Of a DNA stretch of 13,851 bases, positions 1 to 8,311 are shown one piece after another. Positions within the stretch are counted from its first letter, which is position 1. Each line of letters starts with the position of its first letter. Under the pieces are notes generated by a model. It was not told the DNA's origin, did no database searches, and saw only the letters and a list, made by a program, of their open reading frames with translations. The stretch comes from Legionellales bacterium (GTDB taxonomy: Bacteria; Pseudomonadota; Gammaproteobacteria; Berkiellales; Berkiellaceae): assembly GCA_023266435.1 (NCBI GenBank), contig JAHFQF010000043.1, positions 1 through 13,851 on the forward strand, read 5' to 3'. The position numbers were made by a program, and so were the translations under genes.

Positions 1-275
1 GTTCGATTAAAAATATGAATCAGCGCATCTTGCATCACCTCATCCGATGCCTGTCGCCCCTCGATATAAGGGCAGATCCAGCCGAGTTCGCAATCAAGCA
101 GCATATTAACGTAAGCTGGACCGAAGTCGGGGTTTAATTCATTCCATAAACGCACAGCCCTCTCTGGAGCATCACTCTGGTTCACGTCTTTCGGTATCTT
201 GAGCACACATCGCTTATCATCATTAACATAAACGGTATTAAACGTACCCTCACCTAGCTTTTGCCATGGCATCAT
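1..275 (-). CDS. Eukaryotic-type protein kinase-like protein, N-terminal lobe (3' end beyond left edge)
   Basis: My own reading of the minus strand gives 91 codons open to the window edge, starting MMPWQKLGEGTFNTVYVN. Residues 7-16 (LGEGTFNTVY) match the glycine-rich ATP-binding loop GxGxFxxV of protein kinases. VLKIP follows at 24-28, with K26 placed as the beta-3 ATP-anchoring lysine. A helical stretch ERAVRLWNEL (38-47) could be helix C, and WICPYIEG (66-73) resembles the hinge. The catalytic loop and DFG would lie outside the window, so activity cannot be judged. The start is the first of two adjacent ATGs: an in-frame stop lies 10 codons upstream, and AAAGAG sits 4 nt before it. A promoter lies at 352-380. 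Kinases of this compact kind are common among effectors of intracellular gammaproteobacteria; that role is inferred. An aminoglycoside-phosphotransferase-like fold is an alternative. Confidence 0.66.
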   Translation of the reverse strand, partial: MMPWQKLGEGTFNTVYVNDDKRCVLKIPKDVNQSDAPERAVRLWNELNPDFGPAYVNMLLDCELGWICPYIEGRQASDEVMQDALIHIFNR

Positions 276-351
276 ACATCTCTTTATATTTCGCTGAATC
301 TACACTTGATAACTTAAAAGAAATCCAGTTAACTATTGTCAGAAGAGCTCA

Positions 352-380
352 ATTTTATGATAGAATCAGTGCGTTATCAA
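352..380 (-). promoter_or_regulatory. Candidate sigma70 promoter of the kinase-like gene
   Basis: On the minus strand a -35 box TTGATA (375-380) is followed, after exactly 17 bases, by a -10 box TAAAAT (352-357); each matches consensus at five of six positions. Initiation near 345 would give a leader of about 70 nt before the ATG at 275. It lies just outside the left end of the 163-bp element, so the element is upstream of the promoter and does not interrupt the gene. Confidence 0.5.
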
Positions 381-412
381 GCTGCTTTTTACAGCAATAT
401 ATATCAGCCGTC

Positions 413-575
413 TATACCCAAGATACTTCAAAATGCCTAGTTTATAGCAAAGCGAATTTAGCTAGATGAAGTTTTCCGAACCAAGGAATAGTCGATACTA
501 TTGCGAGGTGAGGAAGACTGCAGATGGCTAAATTCGAGCAGCTAGAAACATGTATTTTGGAGTATCTTGGGTATA
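413..575. repeat. 163-bp inverted-repeat element (MITE-like), copy 1
   Basis: The element begins TATACCCAAGATACTTCAAAA and ends with the inverted counterpart of that sequence (one mismatch in 21). A second copy at 11857-12019 has the same length and differs at 10 of 163 positions. Inner inverted repeats nest inside: 453-463 with 526-536, 470-477 with 512-519, and 487-492 with 497-502 (AATAGT/ACTATT around a 4-base loop), so a transcript could fold into one long hairpin. It has no open frame of its own and no transposase. The ends carry TA dinucleotides, as expected for elements moved by IS630/Tc1-type transposases, but a target duplication cannot be separated from the terminal TATA. A mobile or structured non-coding repeat is the best reading. 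Confidence 0.85.
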
Positions 576-619
576 TATGACATGATGGGGAGCTGAAAAA
601 CTGAGAAGCTGGATGCCAC

Positions 620-653
620 CTCAGCCCAGGCACTTATGACCTAGGGGGCTGAG
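620..653. other. Hairpin-forming sequence downstream of the malic enzyme gene
   Basis: CTCAGCCC (620-627) and GGGCTGAG (646-653) form a perfect 8-bp inverted repeat with an 18-base loop that contains a further AGG/CCT pairing. It lies about 70 bp beyond the stop of the malic enzyme gene, so it could act at the end of the purine cluster transcript. No T-run follows on either strand, so a classical intrinsic terminator is not supported; it may be part of a degenerate intergenic repeat. Confidence 0.4.
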
Positions 654-679
654 CTGTTATAGGAAAGCATCTCCGAGCT

Positions 680-712
680 GACGATGACAACAACGCCTTA
701 AATTAAATCGAG
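680..712. repeat. 33-bp dispersed repeat, copy 1
   Basis: A 33-base segment beginning GACGATGACA and ending TCGAG matches 11818-11850 at 28 of 33 positions without gaps. Both copies lie near a 163-bp element, but here it lies 104 bp to the right of the element, whereas copy 2 lies 6 bp to the left. It may be the remnant of a second, longer intergenic repeat family. Confidence 0.45.
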
Positions 713-722
713 AAGAGTCTAT

Positions 723-2429
723 TTAAACTGAGCGAATAGGATAGTACTCTGGTTTCCAAATCATTTTTTGAATACGTGTTTCTATAGATTCCTTGGTATC
801 TGGATACGTGGCAAGACCATCTTTAATTGCTTGTTTTGCAACCGCGACAGCAATATGAAACGCCAGATCTTTGGCTTCAAACAACGCAGGCAACACAGGT
901 GCATCAGGATCTTTATTGAGAGGGGATTGTGCTGCAATGACTTTGGCTGCTTCCCAGAGCATATGGTCGTTGATCGTTTTTGCTTGTACGGCTAACGCTC
1001 CAATCCCTAATCCAGGAAATGCCAATGCATTGTTACATTGGGCAATACGTATCATTTTATCGCCATAGGGTACTTGTTGAAATGGGCTGCCTGTGGCAAT
1101 GAGCCCTCGACCTTCTGTCCATTGTAGTAAGTGTTGTGGATGGCCTTCACATTGCTCTGTGGGATTAGACAAAGGAAAAATAATAGGTCTGGCAGTATGC
1201 TGTGCCATGGTTTTCACAATGTCTTCTGTAAACGCGTTACGAATTGTTGATGCACCAATCAAAATGGTAGGTTTCACTTCACGCACGACATTGAGCAGAT
1301 TTCTGTCTGCAGAGGCACCCCAGGCTGCAGATTCTTTGGCCTCACGGGCATAGGGGGCTTGGAACTCATTCAAATCAGTAGAATCTTTTAACAATAAACC
1401 AAAACGATCAACCAACCAAAAACGTTTTCGCGCTTCCGCTTCTGTCAGACCTAAGCGCACCAATGCGGCGCACAATTGATCGGTAATGCCCATACCCGCA
1501 GTCCCTGCTCCGTACACGACAATACGGTGATCTTTTATCGCGATGTCTGTTGCTTGCATGGCGGCTAATAAAGCACCCAAAGTCACAATGCCGGTACCTT
1601 GAATGTCATCATTAAAGGTACAGAATTTGGAGCGATACTTTTCTAACAATCGACGCGCATTATTTTTACCAAAATCTTCCCAATGCACCATTACTTTAGG
1701 AAAACGTTTTAAAAGTTCTTTTAGAAAAATATCAATGAACTCATCATAGTCCGCACCACGAATACGTTTATGGCGCCACCCTAGATATAACGGATCCTCT
1801 AGCAGCGCTTCATTGTCGGTACCCACGTCTAGCATGACGGGGAGCGCCTGATATGGATTTAAGCCACACAGGGTATAGACTACTAATTTGGCAATAGGGA
1901 TATCCATTGCGCCAATCCCTTGATCGCCAATACCCAATACGCCTTCACCATCGGTGATCACTACTGTGGAAATCTCAGGATGTGTGCGATTATCTAAAAT
2001 TCGACCAATGTGCTCTTTATCAGGATACGACACATATAGACCACGTGGTTGTCTAAACTCACGGCTAAATGCTTTTACAGCAGAGCCCACCCCCGGGGTG
2101 TAAACATAGGGGAACATTTCTTCTAAGTAAGTCCCCACCAACTTATAAAAGATAATTTCACTTTTATCATGCAGATTATTGAGATAAATATGCTTCTGCA
2201 AGTCACTGGAGTAACATTGAAATTGTTGGTAAGCACGCTGTACTTGCTTTTCCAATGTTTCAACGCATTGAGGAAGCTTACCTAATAATTCCAAATGGAT
2301 CCGCTCCTCCTGAGAGAAGGCAGTGCCCTTATTTAAGAGTGGCGTGGTTAAAATACTCTTGCCTTTCAGCTTAGTTTCTACCCACTTTTCCCCAGTTTTG
2401 GAGTCAGTTTTGATTTTAAATTCTAACAT
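723..2429 (-). CDS. maeA: Malic enzyme (malate oxidative decarboxylase, probably NAD-linked)
   Basis: Converts malate to pyruvate and CO2 with reduction of NAD(P), a cytosolic anaplerotic step. The 568-residue product has the usual length of the large MaeA/SfcA class rather than of the MaeB phosphotransacetylase fusion. The active-site tyrosine lies in YTPGVG (110-115) and the likely catalytic lysine is K181 in IPIAKL. Metal ligands lie in HWEDF (E251, D252) and in TFNDDIQGTG (about 271-280). The Rossmann motif is GAGTAG (307-312), and C-terminal NNALAFPGLG is typical. I start at MLEFKIK (2429) because a longer reading runs back into purL. The ATG follows the purL stop after one base with only a weak GGA before it, which suggests translational coupling. 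A malic enzyme at the end of a purine cluster is unusual. Cofactor preference cannot be decided here. Confidence 0.93.
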   Translation of the reverse strand: MLEFKIKTDSKTGEKWVETKLKGKSILTTPLLNKGTAFSQEERIHLELLGKLPQCVETLEKQVQRAYQQFQCYSSDLQKHIYLNNLHDKSEIIFYKLVGTYLEEMFPYVYTPGVGSAVKAFSREFRQPRGLYVSYPDKEHIGRILDNRTHPEISTVVITDGEGVLGIGDQGIGAMDIPIAKLVVYTLCGLNPYQALPVMLDVGTDNEALLEDPLYLGWRHKRIRGADYDEFIDIFLKELLKRFPKVMVHWEDFGKNNARRLLEKYRSKFCTFNDDIQGTGIVTLGALLAAMQATDIAIKDHRIVVYGAGTAGMGITDQLCAALVRLGLTEAEARKRFWLVDRFGLLLKDSTDLNEFQAPYAREAKESAAWGASADRNLLNVVREVKPTILIGASTIRNAFTEDIVKTMAQHTARPIIFPLSNPTEQCEGHPQHLLQWTEGRGLIATGSPFQQVPYGDKMIRIAQCNNALAFPGLGIGALAVQAKTINDHMLWEAAKVIAAQSPLNKDPDAPVLPALFEAKDLAFHIAVAVAKQAIKDGLATYPDTKESIETRIQKMIWKPEYYPIRSV

Positions 2430-2430
2430 C

Positions 2431-5400
2431 TTAATCCAACCACATACGTGCGTTATCAAATAGTTTTTGCCAAGGACTATAGTCTGGCCATTGTTTTGGA
2501 TGCCAAGACAATTGTACCGTTCTAGAAACTCGTTCTGGATGGGGCATCATGATAGTCACTCGCCCATCGGGTACTGTTAAACCCGTGATGCCTAAAACAG
2601 AGCCATTGGGGTTATGAGGATACTGCTCTGTCAGTTTCCCTTGATAATCCACATAACGCAGCGCAACAACACCTTTGTCTACCGTAACTCTGCCCTCACC
2701 GTGAGCCACCGTGATGGGTAGAATGCTTCCTGCCATCCCTCGCAATAGTATAGATGGACTATCCTCAATTTTCACCAAAGACAGGCGTGCTTCAAACTGC
2801 TGTGATTGATTATGCAAGAATTGTGGCCAATGTGCGGCCCCGGGAATAATGTCTTTCAAGTGTGACAACATTTGACAGCCATTACAGACACCTAATGTAA
2901 AAGTTTGAGCGCGGTCAAAAAATGCTGCAAATTGATCATGCAAGGCTGCATTAAATAAAATAGATTTTGCCCAACCTAGGCCTGCTCCTAAAGCATCTCC
3001 ATAGGAAAAGCCACCACAGGCAACCAGTCCTTGAAAATCTTTTAAAGTTTTACGACCAACTTGCAGGTCTGTCATACTGACATCAATTGCTTCAAAGCCA
3101 GCCGCCTTAAAAGCAGCTGCCATTTCTACATGGCCATTGACCCCTTGCTCACGCAAAATAGCAACTTTAGGTAACTGTTTTCCTATCCTGACAGATGCTG
3201 TGCGCTCTAAGCTAAAACTCACCTGACTAAACAAACCGGTATTTTCTTTAGTCCCAATCTGGTCATAAGCAGCTTTAGCACAGATCGGGTTATCACGCAG
3301 CGACTGTAACTGATAACTGGTGCTAGACCATATTTTTTGCCAAGTCGCTCTCTGCTCAGACAAGATGATTTTTTGTTGATGCTGAAACACGATGGTTTCA
3401 CTGCGGGTAGGCTTGCCAATCACCTGCGTGCAGGCAGACAAACCATGTCGTGCTAATAGCGCTTGCACTCCAGCTTGATTGGCTGTTTTGATTTGGATGA
3501 CTGCGCCCAGCTCTTCATGAAATAGTGCTGCTTTGGGATCAGAACCCAATGCATCTAAACTAATCTCTAAACCAGCTTGGCTAGCAAAGGCCATTTCGAC
3601 CAAGGTCACAAACAAACCACCATCACTACAATCATGATAGGCTTCAATCAGCCCCGCTTGATTACACGCTTGGATAGCATCAAAAAACTGCTTGAGTAAC
3701 ATCGGATCGTCTACATCAGGTGTCGTTTCACCCAGTTGCTGGACAACTTGTGCAACACAGCTACCACCTAAACGTTGCTTACCCTGCCCTAAATCAATGA
3801 GCAACAACTGCGTGTCGACTTCACCATTCAGCACGGGCGTCAATGTACGGCGCACATCGGATACGGGTGCGACGGCGCTGATGACACAAGTCACCGGACT
3901 TTCAACAGTCTGTGTTACTTTATCTTCTGACCAGCGAGTACGCATCGACAAAGAGTCTTTACCGACTGGGATGCTAATTCCTAAGGCAGGACACAACTCC
4001 AAACCAATGGCTTTGACCGCTTCAAAAAGTGCGCCATCGTTTTCGGGTGTTCCACAGGCAGCCATCCAATTTGCAGACAAGATCATGTCTGAAATCTTCG
4101 CCACAGGCGCAGCTGCCAAATTAGTGATGGCTTCACCCACTGCCATGCGACTTGACGCTGCTGGATTGAGTAAAGCCAACACAGGGCGTTCCCCCATGGA
4201 CATGGCCTCACCCTGATAATTTTCATAATCATTCAGGGTTACTGCACAATCCGCTACTGGGATTTGCCAAGGACCGACCATCTGATCTCTGGCAACCAAA
4301 CCTGAAACGCTGCGATCGCCAATGGTAATTAAGAAGCTTTTGTCTGCAATGGTAGGATAGGCCAAGAGTCGTTGGGCTAATTCTTCTAATGCATAGTGTT
4401 CTAATGTTAAAGGCGTGCCAGTTTGCTTCCAGGTATGTGCCTCACGTTGCATTTGAGGCACATTGCCAAATAATAATTGCGCAGGGATATCAATAGGCAT
4501 CTGCGAAAAACGTGTGTCAGTTAATTGCAACTGCTTGGCTTCCGTGGCCACACCTACGACAGCATACGGGCAACGTTCGCGTTGGCAAAAAGCTTCAAAG
4601 CGTTCAGTTTTTTCTGGGCTAATTGCCAAGACATAACGCTCTTGTGCTTCATTACACCAGGCTTCCATGGGTGATAAACTCGGATCGGCCAAAGGCACTT
4701 TGCTCAAATCACATAAAAAACCACGACCAGCGTCAGTCACAAGCTCAGGTAACGCGTTGGCTAGGCCGCCGGCACCCACATCGTGAATCGCTAAAATAGG
4801 ATTGTCTATCCCTAAAGCCACGCATTGGTTAATGACTTCTTGTGCGCGTCGCTCTATTTCTGCGTTATCTCTTTGTACTGATGCGAAGTCTAAGCTAGCT
4901 TCACTCTTGCCTTGATCCACAGAAGAAGCCGCACCACCACCTAAACCAATTAACAGTCCAGGGCCACCTAACACGACCAACTGTGAACCTGGGGGCACTG
5001 GGTTTTTCAAGCAATGCATATCACGCACAGTACCTAATCCACCTGCAATCATCACAGGCTTATGGTAACCATGGCTTTGCTGATCAGACAGACGGTAATC
5101 AAACGTTCTAAAGTAACCACATAAGTTTGGGCGACCAAATTCATTGTTATAGCGTGCACCACCAATCGGTGCCTCTAACATAATGGCTAAAGCAGAGGCC
5201 ATACGCACTGGTGTTTTTAATTCACTTTCCCAAGGTTGTGGGGTATTGGGCAAACGTAGATGCGAGGTTGTAAAACCAACCAAGCCTGCTTTAGGCCGTG
5301 CGCCGATGCCTGTGGCGCCCTCGTCTCTGATTTCTCCACCTACACCAGTTGCTGCACCAGAATACGGTGAAATGGCCGTAGGATGATTATGGGTTTCTAC

Positions 5401-6267
5401 TTTGAAAACAATGTGAGCAGGCTCTGTATGCGTTTCATACGTACCTGTGTCAGGATTAGCCAACAAACGATTAGCAGAGAAACCGGCTAAAATGGCCGCA
5501 TTGTCTTTGTATGCCGATAATACATTCGTTTGACGATGCGCATACGTATTTTTAATCATCTGAAACAACGTATGCGGCTGTGCTTTTCCATCTAGTGTAA
5601 AGCGTGCATTAAAAATCTTATGCCTACAGTGCTCAGAGTTTGCTTGCGCAAACATCATTAATTCCACATCAGTTGGATCGCGCTGCAGCGCACTAAATGC
5701 CTCATACAAATAATCAATTTCAGCTGAACTTAATGCCAAACCAAAAGCTTCATTGGCATTCCTGAGTGCATCTTTACCTTCGGCGCCTATTGCTACTGTA
5801 CGTAAGGCACGTGCCACAGGTACATCAAATAGTTGGTCGATTTCATGAGTTACTTGTAATAAGGACTCGGTCAAAGGATCATACAACGCATTTAAAAAAG
5901 CGAGCCGATTAGTTGCATCTAACTGCAAATCAGCATTCCAAGTATATAAAAAACCTTGCTCTAAGCGCTCTACATCTGTCAAATGGCACTGACGTGCGAT
6001 TTCAGTGGCTTTAGAGGACCAGGGCGATAAAGTGCCCAACCGCGGCACCACCAAACATTGCATTGCAGACAAAGTAAAATCAGCGGGCGTGGCAGACAAT
6101 AATTCCGCCACACGCTGCACTGCTGCTGATTGTATGGCTGCACTTTTTAAAAAATAAATTGGTTGCAGGGTCAATGTAGTTAACGTGGGTACAATGGATT
6201 GTAACTGTTGTTGCAAGCGTGTTAAGTAGGGAGAGGCACTGTCAACTTTACCGATAAAAATGAGCAT
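2431..6267 (-). CDS. purL: Phosphoribosylformylglycinamidine (FGAM) synthase, large single-chain form
   Basis: Makes FGAM from FGAR, glutamine and ATP, the fourth step of de novo purine synthesis. At 1278 residues it is the large gammaproteobacterial form, combining the N-terminal domain, the two AIRS-like synthase halves and a C-terminal glutamine amidotransferase, rather than the separate PurS/PurQ/PurL set. The synthase core shows KVETHNHPTAISP followed by GVGGEIRDEGATG. A second core motif is PVGKDSLSM. The amidotransferase shows the nucleophile region GVCNGCQ and the catalytic His/Glu in MPHPER. I choose MLIFIGK at 6267, because GAGG lies 6 bases upstream; the ATG at 6273 sits directly on that ribosome site. 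It overlaps the end of tadA by 20 bp, and the malic enzyme ATG follows its stop after one base. Confidence 0.97.
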   Translation of the reverse strand: MLIFIGKVDSASPYLTRLQQQLQSIVPTLTTLTLQPIYFLKSAAIQSAAVQRVAELLSATPADFTLSAMQCLVVPRLGTLSPWSSKATEIARQCHLTDVERLEQGFLYTWNADLQLDATNRLAFLNALYDPLTESLLQVTHEIDQLFDVPVARALRTVAIGAEGKDALRNANEAFGLALSSAEIDYLYEAFSALQRDPTDVELMMFAQANSEHCRHKIFNARFTLDGKAQPHTLFQMIKNTYAHRQTNVLSAYKDNAAILAGFSANRLLANPDTGTYETHTEPAHIVFKVETHNHPTAISPYSGAATGVGGEIRDEGATGIGARPKAGLVGFTTSHLRLPNTPQPWESELKTPVRMASALAIMLEAPIGGARYNNEFGRPNLCGYFRTFDYRLSDQQSHGYHKPVMIAGGLGTVRDMHCLKNPVPPGSQLVVLGGPGLLIGLGGGAASSVDQGKSEASLDFASVQRDNAEIERRAQEVINQCVALGIDNPILAIHDVGAGGLANALPELVTDAGRGFLCDLSKVPLADPSLSPMEAWCNEAQERYVLAISPEKTERFEAFCQRERCPYAVVGVATEAKQLQLTDTRFSQMPIDIPAQLLFGNVPQMQREAHTWKQTGTPLTLEHYALEELAQRLLAYPTIADKSFLITIGDRSVSGLVARDQMVGPWQIPVADCAVTLNDYENYQGEAMSMGERPVLALLNPAASSRMAVGEAITNLAAAPVAKISDMILSANWMAACGTPENDGALFEAVKAIGLELCPALGISIPVGKDSLSMRTRWSEDKVTQTVESPVTCVISAVAPVSDVRRTLTPVLNGEVDTQLLLIDLGQGKQRLGGSCVAQVVQQLGETTPDVDDPMLLKQFFDAIQACNQAGLIEAYHDCSDGGLFVTLVEMAFASQAGLEISLDALGSDPKAALFHEELGAVIQIKTANQAGVQALLARHGLSACTQVIGKPTRSETIVFQHQQKIILSEQRATWQKIWSSTSYQLQSLRDNPICAKAAYDQIGTKENTGLFSQVSFSLERTASVRIGKQLPKVAILREQGVNGHVEMAAAFKAAGFEAIDVSMTDLQVGRKTLKDFQGLVACGGFSYGDALGAGLGWAKSILFNAALHDQFAAFFDRAQTFTLGVCNGCQMLSHLKDIIPGAAHWPQFLHNQSQQFEARLSLVKIEDSPSILLRGMAGSILPITVAHGEGRVTVDKGVVALRYVDYQGKLTEQYPHNPNGSVLGITGLTVPDGRVTIMMPHPERVSRTVQLSWHPKQWPDYSPWQKLFDNARMWLD

Positions 6268-6739
6268 GATCATCCTCTTTAATTTTTTTACGTTTTTCTT
6301 GGAAGAATGTACGCAACAAGTGCCCACACTCCTCTGCTAAGATGCCACCTTGGGTCTGAATGGAAGACAAGGAAACGGGTTGCTGTAATAATTGAACTTG
6401 GCTATCAATCACGCCTGTTTTAGGATCCAGCGCACCGTAAACCAGTCTTGAAAGTCGGGCATGATTGATTGCGCCTGCGCACATAGCGCAAGGCTCTAAG
6501 GTGACATATAAAGTACAGCCAGGTAAGCGATAATTTTTTTGCTTTTGCGCGCCTTCACGCAACACGACTATTTCTGCATGCAGGGTGGGATCAAGCCCAC
6601 TAATCGGTTGATTATACCCTTCTGCGATCAGTTGATTATCATGCACTAACACAGCACCGACAGGCACTTCTCCCTTTTCTTGAGCAAGTTTCGCATTTTG
6701 CAACGCACGCTGCATCCAGAAAAGGTCCTGGGCTGCCAT
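6248..6739 (-). CDS. tadA: tRNA-specific adenosine deaminase TadA
   Basis: Deaminates the wobble adenosine A34 of tRNA-Arg(ACG) to inosine. The 163-residue protein is a typical bacterial TadA of the cytidine-deaminase fold: the zinc ligand and proton-shuttle glutamate are in HAE (54-56), and the two zinc cysteines are in PCAMC (83-87). GEVPVGAVLV (23-32) is the usual N-terminal strand region. Its C-terminal tail is lysine-rich and charged. It starts 9 bases after the guaA stop (GGCGAGAAC between) and its last 20 bp overlap purL, so it is most likely cotranscribed with the purine genes. Substrate assignment rests on family resemblance; a general nucleoside deaminase is a less likely alternative. 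Confidence 0.93.
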   Translation of the reverse strand: MAAQDLFWMQRALQNAKLAQEKGEVPVGAVLVHDNQLIAEGYNQPISGLDPTLHAEIVVLREGAQKQKNYRLPGCTLYVTLEPCAMCAGAINHARLSRLVYGALDPKTGVIDSQVQLLQQPVSLSSIQTQGGILAEECGHLLRTFFQEKRKKIKEDDHAHFYR

Positions 6740-6748
6740 GTTCTCGCC

Positions 6749-8311
6749 CTACTCCCACTCAATAGTGGCAGGAGGTTTGCTCGAGATGTCGTAGGTAACG
6801 CGCGCAATACCCTTTACTTCATTGATAATGCGACTTGAGGCTTCTTCTAGTAATTCATATGGCAATTGAGCCCAAGTGGCTGTCATAAAATCTACGGTTA
6901 CTACAGCACGCAAAGCAACGACATACTCATATTGACGCGCATCCCCTACAACCCCTACTGCTTTCACAGGTAAAAAGACTGCGAAAGCTTGGCTGACTTG
7001 ATGATACCAACCATGCCGATGTAGTGTTTCTAGGAAAATGGCATCTGCTTGTTGCAGCAATGGTACATACTCTGGTTTAACCTCACCCAAAATACGCACG
7101 CCCAATCCCGGCCCAGGAAAAGGATGTCGGTCAATCATGCTGTTAGGTAAGCCCAACTCTAAACCAATCTTACGCACTTCATCTTTAAATAACATACGTA
7201 GAGGCTCAATGAGTTTAAAAGGTAAGGACTCGGGGAGTCCTCCAACATTATGATGCGACTTGATCACATGCGCTTTGCCTGTTTGGCTGTCTGCGGATTC
7301 GATCACATCGGGATAAATCGTGCCTTGTGCAAGCCATTTGACATCAGGATAGGCTTTAGCTGCTTCTGTAAACACATCAATGAAAGTCTTACCAATGATT
7401 TTGCGTTTTTCCTCAGGACAAGTGACGCCTGTTAATTGGCTTAAAAATTGTTCTTGGGCATTCACAAAATGCACAGTCAGTCCTTTTTGTTTTTCAAATA
7501 CTGCTTTGACTTGCTCAGCTTCGTTTGCACGCAACAATCCATGATCAACAAACACGCAAATCAATTGATCGCCAATGGCTTCTTGCAATAAGGCGGCAAC
7601 CACTGAAGAATCTACGCCGCCTGACAAGCCAAGCAACACTTGATCTTTACCGACTTTAGCGCGCGCATCCTGGATCAAATCCTGAATGATATTTTGAGAT
7701 TGCCAGGTGGCTTTGCAACCACAAATGTCTTTTACAAAGCGAGATAAAATCTGCATGCCTTGTGGAGTATGCGTGACTTCGGGGTGAAACTGAATGCCAT
7801 AATATGGCTTGCTCAGATGCGCCATCATAGCGATTTCTGCGTTATCACTTTTGGCGACAACTTTGAAATCAGCAGGAATACGCGACACTTTGTCACCATG
7901 GCTCATCCAAACATTCAGTCCGGCAACGCCTTGGGTTTCAAAGTCTGAGAGCCCCTGAGTCAACGCACAAGGATCAATCACGGATAATTTGGCATGGCCA
8001 TATTCGCGGTGGCTAGACTTGACCACTTGCCCACCCAAACAGGCCGCCATGGATTGCATGCCATAACAGATACCTAATAAAGGCAATCCCAAGTCAAACA
8101 ACTCTGGATTGATTTGTGGTGAGCCTACATCCAGCGTGCTTTCTGGACCTCCCGACAAGATAATCCCTTTGGGTTGCAGGCTACGAATGGTATCTATGTC
8201 GACTTCGTGTGACTTCAGCTCACAATAAACACCCAACTCACGTACACGACGCGCAATCAATTGAGAGTACTGCGAGCCAAAATCTAAAATTAATAGTAGG
8301 TCTTTTTTCAT
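6749..8311 (-). CDS. guaA: GMP synthase (glutamine-hydrolysing)
   Basis: Aminates XMP to GMP using glutamine and ATP, the last step of GMP synthesis. The 520-residue single chain has the class I amidotransferase first, with nucleophile C82 in GICYGMQ and H176/E178 in FHPEV. Next is the ATP-pyrophosphatase loop LSGGVDSS (229-236), and then the C-terminal dimerisation domain with RHPFPGPGLG and the family's typical ending PPATIEWE. Its ATG shares one base with the guaB stop (TAATG), a classic coupled arrangement, so the two consecutive enzymes from IMP to GMP are made together. Confidence 0.98.
   Translation of the reverse strand: MKKDLLLILDFGSQYSQLIARRVRELGVYCELKSHEVDIDTIRSLQPKGIILSGGPESTLDVGSPQINPELFDLGLPLLGICYGMQSMAACLGGQVVKSSHREYGHAKLSVIDPCALTQGLSDFETQGVAGLNVWMSHGDKVSRIPADFKVVAKSDNAEIAMMAHLSKPYYGIQFHPEVTHTPQGMQILSRFVKDICGCKATWQSQNIIQDLIQDARAKVGKDQVLLGLSGGVDSSVVAALLQEAIGDQLICVFVDHGLLRANEAEQVKAVFEKQKGLTVHFVNAQEQFLSQLTGVTCPEEKRKIIGKTFIDVFTEAAKAYPDVKWLAQGTIYPDVIESADSQTGKAHVIKSHHNVGGLPESLPFKLIEPLRMLFKDEVRKIGLELGLPNSMIDRHPFPGPGLGVRILGEVKPEYVPLLQQADAIFLETLHRHGWYHQVSQAFAVFLPVKAVGVVGDARQYEYVVALRAVVTVDFMTATWAQLPYELLEEASSRIINEVKGIARVTYDISSKPPATIEWE

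Larger units (their letters stand above)
276..722. other. 447-bp intergenic region without a supported gene
   Basis: This stretch separates the kinase-like gene from the end of the purine cluster. It holds the kinase promoter (352-380), the 163-bp inverted-repeat element (413-575), the hairpin at 620-653 and a 33-bp sequence (680-712) that recurs at 11818-11850. Short open frames here run through the repeat, show no recognisable family and have no convincing ribosome site, so no gene is called. Confidence 0.6.

Noticed and set aside
301..345. PmrA-type operator upstream of the kinase-like gene (two TTAA motifs)
   Set aside because: The spacing between the two TTAA motifs does not fit the tandem repeat known from Legionella, and flanking bases do not match.
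266..469. Plus-strand open frame of 67 codons at the left end
   Set aside because: It is antisense to the start of the kinase-like gene and runs into the 163-bp repeat; no family resemblance or ribosome site.
442..633. Minus-strand open frame of 63 codons through the first repeat element
   Set aside because: Most of it is repeat sequence, and the equivalent frame is not maintained in the second copy.
620..653. Intrinsic terminator for the purine cluster
   Set aside because: The stem is good but no T-run follows on either strand, so it is listed only as a hairpin.
3692..4216. 174-codon plus-strand frame opposite purL
   Set aside because: Shadow of a strongly conserved PurL synthase region; low-complexity Ser/Thr composition and no homologous domain recognised.
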